Of a stretch of DNA of 64,000 nt, positions 33,663 to 45,939 are shown piece after piece. Position 1 is the stretch's first letter, and each line of letters begins with the position of its first letter. A program made the translations under genes and the position numbers. The notes under the pieces were generated by a model, which worked only from the letters and a program-made list of their open reading frames with translations, made no database searches and had not been told where the DNA came from. Origin of the DNA: Myxococcus stipitatus (GTDB taxonomy: Bacteria > Myxococcota > Myxococcia > Myxococcales > Myxococcaceae); assembly GCF_038561935.1 (NCBI RefSeq), contig NZ_CP102770.1, positions 1,550,001 to 1,614,000 of the forward strand, in the 5' to 3' direction.

Positions 33663-34706
33663 TCAGGGCGCCGCGAGCTCCCGGGCGCGGTGCTCCATGT
33701 CGCTCGCGCGTCGGTCCAGCTCCCGGGCCAGGGCCTCGAGCCGGGCCGCCTCATCTTCCATCTGCGACAGGCTCGACGGGCCACCGGCCGCGAGCACCTG
33801 AGCGCGCACGCCCTCCACCTGGGGGCGGCGGTCCGAGGCGCGGGTGGCGGACCTGCCCGGCGTGGGAAGGGAGGGGCCGCCTGTGCCCGGATCCCAGCCG
33901 TCGGGGTTGCGACCTGGTGGTCTGTCCACCGTCCCTTCCGCGAGGAATGGGCTGCCGTCCCGGTTCGCGGGGTCCACCTGGATGGTCCGGTCCGAGCTCA
34001 GGCGCACCCGCAGGCGACGGTCCTGCTCGTCGAACATCGACTCCTCGCCGAGGAAGTCGTTCATCCGGCGGTCCAGGTCCTTCTCCTCGCGCACCTCGGT
34101 GATGTGAGCGCGCAAGACCTTGAGCCGCTCGCGCACCTTGTCCTCGCTGTCGCGCAGCGCGTCCGCCTGCGCCAGCAGGTCCTCCGGGTCATCACCACCG
34201 GACGTCGCCTTGTCCAGTGTGGGCACCTGCGAGGCCGGCAGCGCCGAGCGCACCGCGTCCCGCTCCACGCGGGTGGTGCGCATCGCCTCCAGGAGCTTCG
34301 CGCGCTCGGCCCGGTCCGCCGTGCCGTCCCACGCGCCCCGCAGCCGCGCCAGCTCTTCCGAGAGCGCCTGGTGCAGCGCCACGTGCGCGCGCTCCGACTC
34401 GCCCTCCGCGGTGGCCACCGCCTGCGCCAGCTGCGTCAGCGAGCCGCTCAGCTCCTGCGAGCGCCGCAGCGCCGTCTCCAGCTCCGTGCCCGCCGTCAGG
34501 CTGCCCTGGCGCTCGGCCTTCAGCGTCTGGATGCGGCTGGACACCGACTGGAGCTCGTCGCGCAGGCCCTGCTGCTGGGTCCTCAACGCTCGGGCTTCCG
34601 TCCTCGCCACCTGGGCTCGCGCGCGCGCCGCCTCCACACCGGACGCGCCCAGGGCGGGCACGCCCAGCAGCAGGCACAACGCCAGCGCGAGGGGGCGGGG
34701 ATTCAT
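33663..34706 (-). CDS. Exported coiled-coil protein, unknown
   Basis: 347 residues from ATG 34706, with GGAGGTTG upstream. Signal peptide MNPRPLALALCLLLGVPALGASG. Then a long charged helical stretch rich in Ala/Arg/Glu/Gln (about 25-240: heptad-like, ARAQVARTEARALRTQQQGLRDELQSV...) and a second helical part at the C-terminus (MEDEAARLEALARELDRRASDM), separated by a proline/glycine-rich linker (TGGPSLPTPGRS). Probably a periplasmic structural or scaffold protein; no enzyme motifs. Confidence 0.65.
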   Translation of the reverse strand: MNPRPLALALCLLLGVPALGASGVEAARARAQVARTEARALRTQQQGLRDELQSVSSRIQTLKAERQGSLTAGTELETALRRSQELSGSLTQLAQAVATAEGESERAHVALHQALSEELARLRGAWDGTADRAERAKLLEAMRTTRVERDAVRSALPASQVPTLDKATSGGDDPEDLLAQADALRDSEDKVRERLKVLRAHITEVREEKDLDRRMNDFLGEESMFDEQDRRLRVRLSSDRTIQVDPANRDGSPFLAEGTVDRPPGRNPDGWDPGTGGPSLPTPGRSATRASDRRPQVEGVRAQVLAAGGPSSLSQMEDEAARLEALARELDRRASDMEHRARELAAP

Positions 34707-34879
34707 CAACAACCTCCCAAGAGCAAAGCAGATGCCAGCCCGTCCTTCCAATCCCCCTGTCCCGCATCCGGAAAAGCGCTGGGATTCCAGGCGCCTGGGC
34801 GCCTGGGGTGGGACGGGGTGGGGAAGGGGTGGCGATGGAAAGTCACGGCAAGAGGCCCTGGGTCACGGATTTTCGAGGC

Positions 34880-36286
<1,407 letters not shown>

Positions 36287-36445
36287 GCTGTTGCTCGGCT
36301 CCTCATGCTCCTCGGGACTCCGGCCGTCCCGGTGGTGCGCTCGCATGAGAGCACACCTGGGGCGCCACCCTACACCGGTCCCGCGCGAACGCCCGCTTCC
36401 AGAAGGCGCTGGCGCACGAGGCCCCCCGAGGGTACGTGAGCCCGC

Positions 36446-37027
36446 ATGGACTCCCCGAACGCCCCCACGCCCTTGAGTGCGCTGCTTGCTCGCCACACCC
36501 CCGAGGATGCCAAGGAGCGCCAGGACCTGGAGCTGATGCGCCACCACGCGCGCACGCTCCCGGCGCCCTTCTCCCGCGCGCAGCTCGGCGCGCACTTCAC
36601 CGGCAGCGCCGTGGTGGTGGACCCGGACGGCTCGCGCGTGTTGATGGTGCTGCACGGCAAGCTCCACCGCTGGCTCCAGCCTGGAGGCCACTCGGACGCG
36701 GTGGACGCGGGCGACATGGAGGCCACCGCGCTGCGCGAGGCGCGCGAGGAGACGGGGTGCCGCATCCGGCTCCACCCCACCGCGCCGCGCCCGCTGGACG
36801 TGGACGTGCACACCATCCCCGCCCGGCGCGACGAGCCGGAGCACCTGCACCTGGATGTCCGCTATCTCGTCTACGCGGAGGACCCGGAGTCGCTCGCCCA
36901 TGACCCTTCCGAGTCCTCCGGCGCGCAATGGCTCACATGGGAGGAGGCGCTCTCACGCGCCGATGAGGCACCCTTGCGCCGGATGCTCGACAAGGCGCGG
37001 CGGCTGGTGATGTCTCGCACACCGTGA
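36446..37027 (+). CDS. NUDIX hydrolase
   Basis: 193 residues. A Nudix box is present: GG-x-D-x5[17 protein letters not shown], i.e. the REXXEEXGU part as REAREETG, preceded by the usual W-L-Q-P-G-G-H start. The N-terminal ~55 residues are helical and not part of the standard fold. Such enzymes hydrolyse nucleoside-diphosphate-linked compounds; the substrate is not predictable. ATG 36446 is divergent from the orphan regulator gene; the following 180 bases (37028-37208) hold no other gene. Confidence 0.9.
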   Translation: MDSPNAPTPLSALLARHTPEDAKERQDLELMRHHARTLPAPFSRAQLGAHFTGSAVVVDPDGSRVLMVLHGKLHRWLQPGGHSDAVDAGDMEATALREAREETGCRIRLHPTAPRPLDVDVHTIPARRDEPEHLHLDVRYLVYAEDPESLAHDPSESSGAQWLTWEEALSRADEAPLRRMLDKARRLVMSRTP

Positions 37028-37208
37028 GGACACGTGGCCCCCGGTGGCCCGTCTTCCCACCGGGGATGTGACACGGGGAACAAGGTTCGAGTGGTGCAGG
37101 CTGAATTGTGAATCATGGGCGTCGTGAGAGCGTTGCACGCGAACAGTCGCGTGGCGGGATGAAGGCGCTGTCACCAGCTTGGGGCTGCTTCAGCGCGTGA
37201 GGGGAACC

Positions 37209-38030
37209 ATGTCGGTCCCGCTCCCGCTGGAGACAAGGAGCATCGTGGTCCCCATGTCGTCTCCCGGCCCGGAAGTGACTGTCCCCACGTTCACTGCAAT
37301 CGCCCACCGCTACGCCCCCCCACCGCTCACACCCACGCCGCATCCTCGCTGGGTGGAGTCCTTCCTGGATGCGACACGCAGGGACTGGGACGCGGCCTGT
37401 TGGCCCCCGTTGTTTCGCGACACCGCGGACGGATTGTGTCCGCCCCTCGCCTCCTGGCGGCGCGTGCTGTCGCAGTTCTTCCTCATCGTCGAGTCCTTTC
37501 CCAAGTACATGGGACTGTCCCTGGCGAAGACGACGTATGGGCAATCACCCGGCGATGCGAGCATCCGGCGCTGGTTGTTGCAGAACCTGGGCGTCGAATC
37601 GAAACACGCCGAGTGGTACATCGACTGGGTGCGTGCGATTGGCGTGTCGACCGAGTCGCTCTTCGGCTTGCGTCCGCTGCCCGCCATCCAGGCGCTCCAC
37701 GCGCACCTGCTCGACACGTGCACGCGCGGCTCCCTGGCGGAGGGCGTGGCCGCGACGAACTGGGCCATCGAGAGCATCACCGGCGTGTGGACCCGCGAGG
37801 TGATGGACCCGTTCCGGGCCTACGCGGCGGAGGGAGCCCGCATCGACGCCGCCTCCATGATGTGGCTCAAGGCCCACGCGCGCTACGACGACCTGCACCC
37901 GGTGGAGGCGCTCGAAATCATCAAGCTCGCCACGGACCCGCGGGGCGATGAGCCGGTGCGGGTGCTGGCCGCCACGCGCAAGTCCCTGCGCCTCTACACC
38001 GCCGCCATCCGCGCGTGCTGCTCCGACTAG
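37209..38030 (+). CDS. Haem-oxygenase-like di-iron (HDO-type) candidate protein
   Basis: 273 residues from ATG 37209 (GAGGGG upstream; the in-frame start at 37179 lacks a site). All-helical TenA/haem-oxygenase-like fold is suggested by helices FFLIVESFPKYMG, SKHAEWYIDW and ATNWAIESITG. Candidate metal ligands follow the HDO order: Glu95, His133, Glu188, His223, Asp227, His230 (H-x3-D-x2-H in KAHARYDDLHPVEAL). HDO enzymes bind two irons and oxidise small substrates (examples: UndA, CADD, SznF). This is my inference from motifs alone; a haem-oxygenase-like non-metal protein is the alternative. Follows NUDIX in the same direction. Confidence 0.65.
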   Translation: MSVPLPLETRSIVVPMSSPGPEVTVPTFTAIAHRYAPPPLTPTPHPRWVESFLDATRRDWDAACWPPLFRDTADGLCPPLASWRRVLSQFFLIVESFPKYMGLSLAKTTYGQSPGDASIRRWLLQNLGVESKHAEWYIDWVRAIGVSTESLFGLRPLPAIQALHAHLLDTCTRGSLAEGVAATNWAIESITGVWTREVMDPFRAYAAEGARIDAASMMWLKAHARYDDLHPVEALEIIKLATDPRGDEPVRVLAATRKSLRLYTAAIRACCSD

Positions 38031-38038
38031 CGAGCCTC

Positions 38039-38113
38039 ACACATCTTTGGCGCGAAAAGCGGATTTTTCCTGATGTGTAAGCCTTTCGTGTAGCGCGCAT
38101 ATCTTGTGCGCGC
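38039..38113. promoter_or_regulatory. AT-rich intergenic region with two inverted repeats before the chemoreceptor gene
   Basis: ACACATC (38039-38045) pairs with GATGTGT (38072-38078) around a 26-nt AT-rich loop, a possible terminator for the di-iron candidate gene or an operator. Further on, GCGCGCA (38093-38099) and TGCGCGC (38107-38113) form a perfect 7-bp dyad with 7-nt spacer TATCTTG, operator-like. The rest of 38031-38239 holds no gene. Confidence 0.4.
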
Positions 38114-38239
38114 ACTGTCTGGAACCGAGCGGCCCCGTCCTGTTCCGCGCACCGTGGGGTGCGCGAAGAAAAGGGCGGGCCCATCCAGATGAGTGGATTC
38201 ACCGCGCCCATGGGGGAGTGGCGCGGGAAGGCGGCCCGT

Positions 38240-40013
38240 ATGTGTTTCAGTGAGCAAGTGATTCGCGAGTATCGGTGGCGCGCGCTGAAGGTGTTCCTGA
38301 CCTGGGTGGTGCCCGCAGCACCTGTCGCGGCCTACCTCAACGGGATGACCATGGGGGTCGCGGGTTGGGAGGGAGTCACCACTGTCGCATGGGTATTACC
38401 GCCCATCCTCCTGGGGCTGGGCGTGGTGTATCCCATCCTGCTCATGCGGTGGCTCATCGGCAGCGCGCTGCGCGCCCAGCCGGGAGAACCTCCTGGGTCC
38501 AGGCTGGACAGCATCCTGCGCCTGCCCTGGCGCATCGCGGTAGGGACCTCCTGGGTCGCATGGACGTTGGGCGGCATCTGGTTCAGCCTCCACGTGTGCC
38601 TGACGTGGGACAAGCCCTTGTCCCTGGTGCTGGTGGGCACGCTCATCGGCGCGTGCTGCGGCGTGCTGCTGGGCTTCCCCATCAGCGTGTCGATGGAGCG
38701 CCTGCTGCTGCCGTTAGCGCTGGAGGCGCAGCGTCGCGCGCCGACGCGTGCGGCTTCGGGGCGTGGGCTGACATGGCCCCGGCAGGCGTGGTTCCTGCCA
38801 TTCACTTTCGGCGGCTCCATCGTCGCGGCGCTGATGCTGAGCGGCTGTGTGGTGATGGTGAAGCTGGAGTCCATCCGCGACACGCTGCGTGTGGAGTTGA
38901 TGGCGGAAGGCGCCCAGCGCTCCGCGCGGATGTTGATGGAGATGGGTGGGGCGCTGGCGGGGGAGCTGGCCTTCAGCCTGGCGTGGGTGGGCGGGCTGTT
39001 GTTGTTGCCTGGCATCACCATGTGGATGCTGGCGCGGCGTCAGGCACGGGCCGCGGAGGCGGTGGGCAAGGCCATCGAGTCGGTGGCCGCGGGTCGTGTC
39101 ATCGCCCCCGCGTGGGTGTCCACCGACGAGATGGGCGACCTGGCGGCGGGGATGAACGGCGTGCTGGCGCGCCTCAAGCAACTGCCGCGGATGCTCCAGT
39201 CCTCCGCCGTGAAGCTGGGCGAGGCGGGCAGCCACCTGCGCGCGGCCCATGACGAACAGGAGGAGGGCTTCACGCGGCAGGCCGCCGCGCTGCACGAGGC
39301 CCAGGTGACGTCCGAGGAGATTCGCCGCACGTCGCGCATGGCGGCGGACCGGGCGGAGGCGGTGCTCCAGGTGGCTCGGCGCGCGGAGGAGCTGGGCCTC
39401 CAAGGCGAGACGGCCGTGGAGGGGAGCATGGCCGGCATGGAGGACATCCGCGCCGCGGTGGACGGCATCCAGCAGCGACTGGCGAAGCTGGCGGAGAGCG
39501 CCACGCAAATCGCCGACATCACCGAGACGGTGAAGGACCTGGCCGCGCAGTCCCACGTGCTGGCCGTCAACGCGGCCATCGAGGCGGCGCGCTCGGGGGA
39601 GCATGGCAAGGGCTTCGCGGTGGTGGCCCGGGAGGTGCGTGCGCTGGCGGACCAGTCCATCCAGTCCACGCAGCGCATCCGGGGCATCCTCCAGGACATC
39701 GGCGCGGGCATCCGGGACGCGGCGCGCATGGGGGCGGAGAGCGTGCACACCATCGGCACGGGCCTGGACCAGATGCGGTCCTCGGGCAGCTCCCTGCGCG
39801 AGCTGTCGCGGATGTCCCAGGAGAACTCCGCCGCGGCCCGACAGATTGCCGCCGCGGTGACGCAGCAGAACGTGGGCATCACCCAGATATCCACCGCCAT
39901 CGCGGACCTGTCTCACATCATGGACCTCACGATGAAGCGGCTGGAGTCCACCCGCGAGGCCACGCGCACGCTGGCCCACGTCTCCGGCGAGGTGGGGCAG
40001 ATGGCGCGCGAGT

Positions 40014-40030
<17 letters not shown>
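38240..40030 (+). CDS. Membrane methyl-accepting chemotaxis protein
   Basis: 596 residues from ATG 38240, preceded by GGAAGG (8-base spacing); ATG 38189 is a possible longer start. The N-terminal ~270 residues contain about six hydrophobic segments instead of the common two with a periplasmic domain, so sensing may take place within the membrane. Then HAMP (about 270-330), then the cytoplasmic signalling hairpin with ATQIADITETVKDLAAQSHVLAVNAAIEAARSGEHGKGF and AREVRALADQSIQ. It would feed a CheA/CheW array encoded elsewhere. The last 17 bases overlap the end of the convergent kinase gene. Confidence 0.9.
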
Positions 40031-41492
<1,462 letters not shown>

Positions 41493-41581
41493 GCCCGGCG
41501 CGGACTCTAGCGGAAGGACCTCCTCGCGCGGCCCTTCTTCGGCGCTCGGGAGGTGGGCGGGACGGCGCTCGCCACCTCACC

Positions 41582-41610
41582 GGGCCCGGAGCCGGGCAGG
41601 CTCCGAGCCC
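41582..41610 (-). terminator. Hairpin downstream of the chitosanase gene
   Basis: Arms GGGCCCGGAGCC (41582-41593) and GGCTCCGAGCCC (41599-41610), 12 bp with one mismatch and a 5-nt loop, starting 11 bases past the chitosanase stop on the minus strand. No U tract. Confidence 0.6.
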
Positions 41611-41621
41611 GCTTCACCTCG

Positions 41622-42944
41622 TTACTGGCAGGAGAAGGTGGAGGAGGTGGGCGTGCTCCAGGTGCCATCCGCGTTGATCTGCCGCACGGTGTAGCCGCTG
41701 AAGGGATAGGACGTGCTCCAGCAGTCGCGCGCGCGCACGTCGTTGCGCACGGGCGCGGACAGGTCCCAGTTGCCCCTGCGGCGCTGCTTCTCGTACGCGG
41801 CCACGCGGTCGATGGCCTTCAGCCAGGTGGAGTCGGCGGCCAGCACGTCGCGGCGCTTCTCCAGGAACTTCTGGAGCCACGCCGACTCGGTGATGCCGTT
41901 GTAGCCCACGGCCGGGGCCACCTGGCCGCTGTTGCCGAGCGCGGTGTTGGTGGCGCGGATGAGGCTCTTCATGCCGGACTCACCGTGGTTGATGTTCGCG
42001 TCGTACAGCGCCATCTTCGACAGGGCCTGCTTCGCGCCCCACTTGTTGGCCTCGTTCATGGCGGGCGTGTAGTAGAGCTTGTCGCTCACCTGGTCCTGGC
42101 ACGCCTTGAAGTCCGCGCGCGTCGTCGTGTTGTTGTAGCTGGTGCCCCAGTCCGCCACCCAGTTGCCCACCGAGTCGAGCTCCGAGGTGGAGGCCTGGTT
42201 CTGCCCCGTCGACTGGTAGCGGTTGTTGATGGTGGTGAGCCCCGCCATGTACTTGGCCATGACGTTGCCGTTGGCCGCGCTGCGCCGCGCGTTGTAGCAC
42301 TGGATGACCTGGATGGCGTCGCCCGTGCCCGTGCAGAAGCCCGCGCGCCCGTTGGTGTACCCGCGCCCGTCGCCGATGTTCTCCGCGTACGCATACGCGA
42401 GGACGGGCGTGTCGTTCTCCCAGATGCTGGTGAGCGCCTCCGCCACCTTCTTCTGGTTCTCCGTCATCCCCGTGCCCGGGTCGGGATTGGGGCCCGGCCC
42501 CGTCCCACCGCAGTTCGGGTCGGTGATGGTGACGTTCGTCGCGGTGAAGTTCTGGTTGGTGTTGGTGGAGTAATAGAACGTGTAGGAGGCATTCGCGGCC
42601 ACGGTCAAATCCGAGGTCCGGGAATAGGTGCACGTGCTGCCGCTCTGCGTGTGCGTCCAGCCCGGCTCGTCGTGGTCACACGTCACGCCACTGGGAATGC
42701 CGAAGGAAATCGTCGGGCGCGTCATGGCGCTGGCGCCCGTGTTCTTGAAGACGAGGGTGCCCCACCAGTCCGCACCCACGTAGGTATTCGTTGTAATCAC
42801 ATACGAACAAGCCGCCAGCTCGCTCCGCGTCCGCTCCAGCGATGCGTCGTCACCCACCTCGGACCCACAGCCGACGAGGGCCGCTCCGAACCACACCAGT
42901 CCGAGGCACTTCATCCACATCGAATCATTCCGACCGCGTTCCAT
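41622..42944 (-). CDS. GH46 chitosanase, predicted lipoprotein with N-terminal CBM2-like domain
   Basis: 440 residues. Lipobox LVGC (Cys26) after a signal peptide; ATG 42944 has GGAG upstream. Residues about 45-145 form a CBM2-like, Trp/Tyr-rich carbohydrate-binding domain (WWGTLVFKNTGASAM, SGVTCDHDEPGW), then a PGPNPDPG linker, then a family-46 chitosanase: the catalytic acid Glu176 in SIWENDT and base Asp192 in IGDGRGYTNGRAGFCTGTGD align with Glu22/Asp40 of the Streptomyces N174 enzyme. It hydrolyses chitosan (fungal wall) beta-1,4 links outside the cell. A lipid-anchored form is notable because GH46 enzymes are usually secreted. Confidence 0.93.
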   Translation of the reverse strand: MERGRNDSMWMKCLGLVWFGAALVGCGSEVGDDASLERTRSELAACSYVITTNTYVGADWWGTLVFKNTGASAMTRPTISFGIPSGVTCDHDEPGWTHTQSGSTCTYSRTSDLTVAANASYTFYYSTNTNQNFTATNVTITDPNCGGTGPGPNPDPGTGMTENQKKVAEALTSIWENDTPVLAYAYAENIGDGRGYTNGRAGFCTGTGDAIQVIQCYNARRSAANGNVMAKYMAGLTTINNRYQSTGQNQASTSELDSVGNWVADWGTSYNNTTTRADFKACQDQVSDKLYYTPAMNEANKWGAKQALSKMALYDANINHGESGMKSLIRATNTALGNSGQVAPAVGYNGITESAWLQKFLEKRRDVLAADSTWLKAIDRVAAYEKQRRRGNWDLSAPVRNDVRARDCWSTSYPFSGYTVRQINADGTWSTPTSSTFSCQ

Positions 42945-43142
42945 GCTGCGCTCCCTTGGCTTCAGCCCACTCCCACGGATTGGAGGGGCCGCGCGTGGTT
43001 AGAGCAGAAAGCGCGGAAAGTCATTTAAAACCTGTGTGAGGGATTCTTGTCTGTCTTCCGAACGACCAGGCTTCCGGCTGACCGAGGCGCACCGTGCATA
43101 TCCTCTTCCCAGACACTCAATCAGCGAGAGAGGAGGAGAGAG

Positions 43143-43412
43143 ATGACATTGGAAACAATTCTCGTGTGGGCGGTCATCGGGCTCATCGCCGGGTGGTTGG
43201 CGTCGGCGGTGGTGGGCGGTGGGTACGGCCTGGTGGGCGATATCGTGGTGGGCGTGGTGGGTGCGTTCCTGGGGGGTTTCATCTTCCGGGCCCTGGGCGC
43301 GGGTCAGCCCTTCGGTGGGATGGTGGGGACCATCTTCGTGGCCTTCATCGGAGCGGTGGTGCTGCTGCTCGTCTTGAGAGCCATCCGGACGAGCTCCGCC
43401 CGACGCATATGA
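43143..43412 (+). CDS. GlsB/YeaQ/YmgE-family membrane protein
   Basis: 89 residues from ATG 43143, with AGGAGGAGAG immediately upstream. Three hydrophobic segments with the family glycine pattern: IGLIAGWLASAVVGGGYGLVGDIVVGVVGAFLGGF. GlsB-like transglycosylase-associated proteins are small, stress-linked inner-membrane proteins. Probably a single gene with its own promoter in 42945-43142. It ends seven bases before the convergent LysE gene. Confidence 0.93.
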   Translation: MTLETILVWAVIGLIAGWLASAVVGGGYGLVGDIVVGVVGAFLGGFIFRALGAGQPFGGMVGTIFVAFIGAVVLLLVLRAIRTSSARRI

Positions 43413-43419
43413 AGGCGGC

Positions 43420-44055
43420 TCAGGTGCCGCGCCAGCCTTCGATGACGGTGACGATGGCTGCGAGCACCATGAGGCCGCCCACGGCTTGAGCGACTCGAGT
43501 GCTGGCGGAGGGACGTGACTCCAGCCAGCCTCGAGCGCGGTCCGCGACGAGGACCACGGCGCCGTACACCGCGACCTGGGTGGCGGCGATGATGGCGAAC
43601 AGCACCAGGGCCTGCACCCAGACGGGGCCGTATTCCGGGCGCAGGAACTGCGGGAAGACGGCCAGCATGAAGACGTAGGCCTTGGGGTTGAGCAGGTTGG
43701 TGAGGGCTCCCTGGCGGAAGGTGGCCAGCGCGGAGCGAGGCGCGGCGTGGGGGTTGGCTTGGAACGCGAACGGCGCTCGCACCAGGGTCAGTCCCATCCA
43801 CGCGACATAGAGCGCGCCCACCCACAGCAGGGCGTTGAACGCGGAGGGCATCACGGTGAGGAGCACCGCGGCGCCCGTGGCTCCCACCGCGACGTGGCAC
43901 ACGGCGCCCGCGATGATGCCTCCCACCGCGGACATGCCCGCGCGACGTCCGCCGACGAGGGAGCTGGCCAGCACGAAGGCCATGTCCATCCCGGGGAGGA
44001 TGACGATTCCAAACACCAGGACGAAGAACAGCCACAGGTGAGCGGTCTGTGTCAT
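43420..44055 (-). CDS. LysE/RhtB-family exporter
   Basis: 211 residues, about six hydrophobic segments. The N-terminal segment FGIVILPGMDMAFVLASSLVGGRRAGMSAVGGIIAGAVCHV is the LysE/RhtB signature (PGP motif variant PGM). These transporters export amino acids or derived metabolites by proton antiport. ATG 44055; it is divergent from a WYL regulator gene (125 bases between), which may control it, but this is a guess from position alone. Confidence 0.92.
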   Translation of the reverse strand: MTQTAHLWLFFVLVFGIVILPGMDMAFVLASSLVGGRRAGMSAVGGIIAGAVCHVAVGATGAAVLLTVMPSAFNALLWVGALYVAWMGLTLVRAPFAFQANPHAAPRSALATFRQGALTNLLNPKAYVFMLAVFPQFLRPEYGPVWVQALVLFAIIAATQVAVYGAVVLVADRARGWLESRPSASTRVAQAVGGLMVLAAIVTVIEGWRGT

Positions 44056-44180
44056 GACTGTGCGCGAGCCTTTCCGTCCCAGGGGGTGAGTGCGCCCGGG
44101 CTCGGGCGAGGACGAGTGGGCGGCACCGTACGAGGGATATAGGGCGGAATCGGTCCTCTTTTGGGATAGGGTCGCGGCCC

Positions 44181-45203
44181 ATGTCCCGCCCCACCACGCG
44201 AGTGCTCACGGTGCTCGAGCTCCTGCAGACGCATGGGCGGATGAGCGGCTCGGAGCTGGCGCGGCGGCTGGCCGTGGACCGGCGCACGGTGCGCCGCTAC
44301 ATCCTGAAGCTGGAGGAGCTGGGCATCCCCATCACCGCCGAGCGCGGACGGGATGGCGCGTACATGCTGGTGGCGGGCTTCAAGCTGCCGCCGATGATGT
44401 TCACCGATGACGAGGTGCTCGCGCTGTCGGTGGGCTTGCTGGCGGCGCGCGGGCTGGGGCTCGCCGAGGCGGCTCCCGCTGTCGCCAGCGCGCAGGCGAA
44501 GCTGGAGCGGGTGATGCCCGCGACGCTCAAGCGCCGGGTGCGGGCGGTGGATGCGTCGGTGACGCTCGACATCTCCGGCTCGCGGGCGACGCTGGACAAC
44601 GCGTCGCTCGTCGCGCTGAGCGCGGCCACGCAGGCGCGGGAGCGTGTCCGCTTGGGTTACCGCGCGGCGAAGGAGGAGGAGTCGCAGCGAGACTTCGACC
44701 CGTATGGGCTCGTCTGGCGCGGTGGGCGCTGGTACGTGGTGGGGATGTGCCACCTGCGCCAGGATTTGCGCACGTTCCGGTTGGACCGCGTGCGCTCCGT
44801 GCTGCCGCTCCAGGTCCACTTCGAGCGCCCGGACGACTTCGATGCGCTGGCGCATGTGACGCTCTCCGTCGCCACGCTGCCGCGCGCCCATGCCGTGGAG
44901 GTGCTGCTCGACACGGACCTGGAGACGGCGCGGCGGCAGGTGTTCGCCACGCTGGGCGTGCTGGAGGCGGTGCCCGGCGGAGGCGTGCGGCTCCTGGGCC
45001 AGACAGATGACCTGGACTGGTTCGCGCGCGAGCTGGCGCGGCTGCCGTTCGCGTTCCACATCCAGAGCCCCGAGGAGATGCGCGCCGTGCTCAAGACGCG
45101 CGCCCAGCGGTTGCTCGCGCTGGCGGGTGGCGGCGGCGCGGACGCGGAGGAGCCCTCCGCGCCCTCTCGGGTGAAGCCGCCGGGTGCTCGACCGCGCGGC
45201 TAG
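44181..45203 (+). CDS. YafY/WYL-family transcriptional regulator
   Basis: 340 residues: an N-terminal helix-turn-helix (LLQTHGRMSGSELARRLAVDRRTVRRYILKLEELGIPI) and a C-terminal WYL-type domain with FDPYGLVWRGGRWYVVGMCHLRQDLRTFRLDRV. WYL domains bind ligands such as nucleotides or modified nucleic acids. Divergent from the LysE-type exporter. Its TAG stop overlaps the CTA stop of the CGNR gene on the other strand (CTAG at 45200-45203). No signal for the regulated gene beyond position. Confidence 0.9.
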   Translation: MSRPTTRVLTVLELLQTHGRMSGSELARRLAVDRRTVRRYILKLEELGIPITAERGRDGAYMLVAGFKLPPMMFTDDEVLALSVGLLAARGLGLAEAAPAVASAQAKLERVMPATLKRRVRAVDASVTLDISGSRATLDNASLVALSAATQARERVRLGYRAAKEEESQRDFDPYGLVWRGGRWYVVGMCHLRQDLRTFRLDRVRSVLPLQVHFERPDDFDALAHVTLSVATLPRAHAVEVLLDTDLETARRQVFATLGVLEAVPGGGVRLLGQTDDLDWFARELARLPFAFHIQSPEEMRAVLKTRAQRLLALAGGGGADAEEPSAPSRVKPPGARPRG

Positions 45204-45811
45204 CGGGCGTCGGCGCGCTGCCTGCGCCGGAACTCCGCGACCTTGGCCTTGTTCCCGCAGCCCGCCATGGAACACCAGCGGCGCAGGCCCGAGCGCGACG
45301 TGTCCACGAAGAGCAGCCCGCAGTCCTCCTGCGCACAGTGCCGGATGTTCTCCGCGAGCGGTCCGCCCAACAGCTCCGCCGCATCTCGCGCGAGCACCAC
45401 GAACTGACCCCGCACCCCCGCGCCCGCCCAGAGCAGTCCGCGAGGCCCCAGCTGAGGCGCGGGAGGCGCCTCGGCGGCCCAGCGGTTCAGGATGGCCCGG
45501 TCCCTGGCGGAGAAGCTCTCACCCCTCGCCCGCGACATCGCCAACCGGTAGATGGCCTCGCGCAGCTCGCGCGCCTGGCCCAGCTCCTCATCCGAGGGCT
45601 CCTGCACCTGCGCCGCCACGCGCGCGAGCACCAGCCAGCGCCCCAGGTCCGCGGGCGTCCGCAGCTGCTCCTTGGGCGCGTCCGTGCGACGCCCCGACAG
45701 CGTCGCCGCCAGGTCCAGGGACAGGCGCCCCGAGCGGAACTTGAATCCCTCTCGAATCTCCCCGGACGGAAGGGGGGCTTGTAACGGTGGGGGGCGTTGC
45801 CTTGCGACCAT
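45200..45811 (-). CDS. CGNR zinc-finger protein (transcription-linked)
   Basis: 203 residues from ATG 45811 (GAGG upstream). The C-terminal zinc-finger core reads RHCAQEDCGLLFVDTSRSGLRRWCSMAGCGNKAKVAEFRRRQ, with the CGNR-variant CGNK and four cysteines. The N-terminal ABATE-like domain (FRSGRLSLDLAATLSGR) is also present. These proteins are treated as stress-related transcription regulators. Tail-to-tail overlap with the WYL regulator. Targets unknown. Confidence 0.9.
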   Translation of the reverse strand: MVARQRPPPLQAPLPSGEIREGFKFRSGRLSLDLAATLSGRRTDAPKEQLRTPADLGRWLVLARVAAQVQEPSDEELGQARELREAIYRLAMSRARGESFSARDRAILNRWAAEAPPAPQLGPRGLLWAGAGVRGQFVVLARDAAELLGGPLAENIRHCAQEDCGLLFVDTSRSGLRRWCSMAGCGNKAKVAEFRRRQRADAR

Positions 45812-45869
45812 GGAGCGACCTCTGTTGTGCGTGCGATGGAGTACGAGCCGGGCCACAAGGTACCTAGAA

Positions 45870-45889
45870 CCCGCGTGGACGCACGCGGG
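45870..45889 (-). terminator. 8-bp hairpin after the TrhA gene
   Basis: CCCGCGTG / CACGCGGG arms around GACG at 45870-45889, about 50 bases past the trhA stop on the minus strand, followed there by GTTCTAGG. It also lies in the upstream region of the CGNR gene. Confidence 0.5.
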
Positions 45890-45939
45890 AAGTTGTTAAC
45901 TCGGTTGTGGAATGGGGATGTTTCACCGTCAGTCCGTGG

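Noticed and set aside
34787..34806. CCAGGCGCCTGG palindrome between the coiled-coil and regulator genes
   Set aside because: A short GC palindrome that occurs easily in such DNA; no U tract and about 75 bases from the nearest stop, so not called as a terminator.
38047..38070. Possible sigma-54 promoter (TGGCGCG...GC) before the chemoreceptor
   Set aside because: The GG-to-GC spacing is 8 and not the required 10; candidates at 43095 and 46795 fail in the same way.
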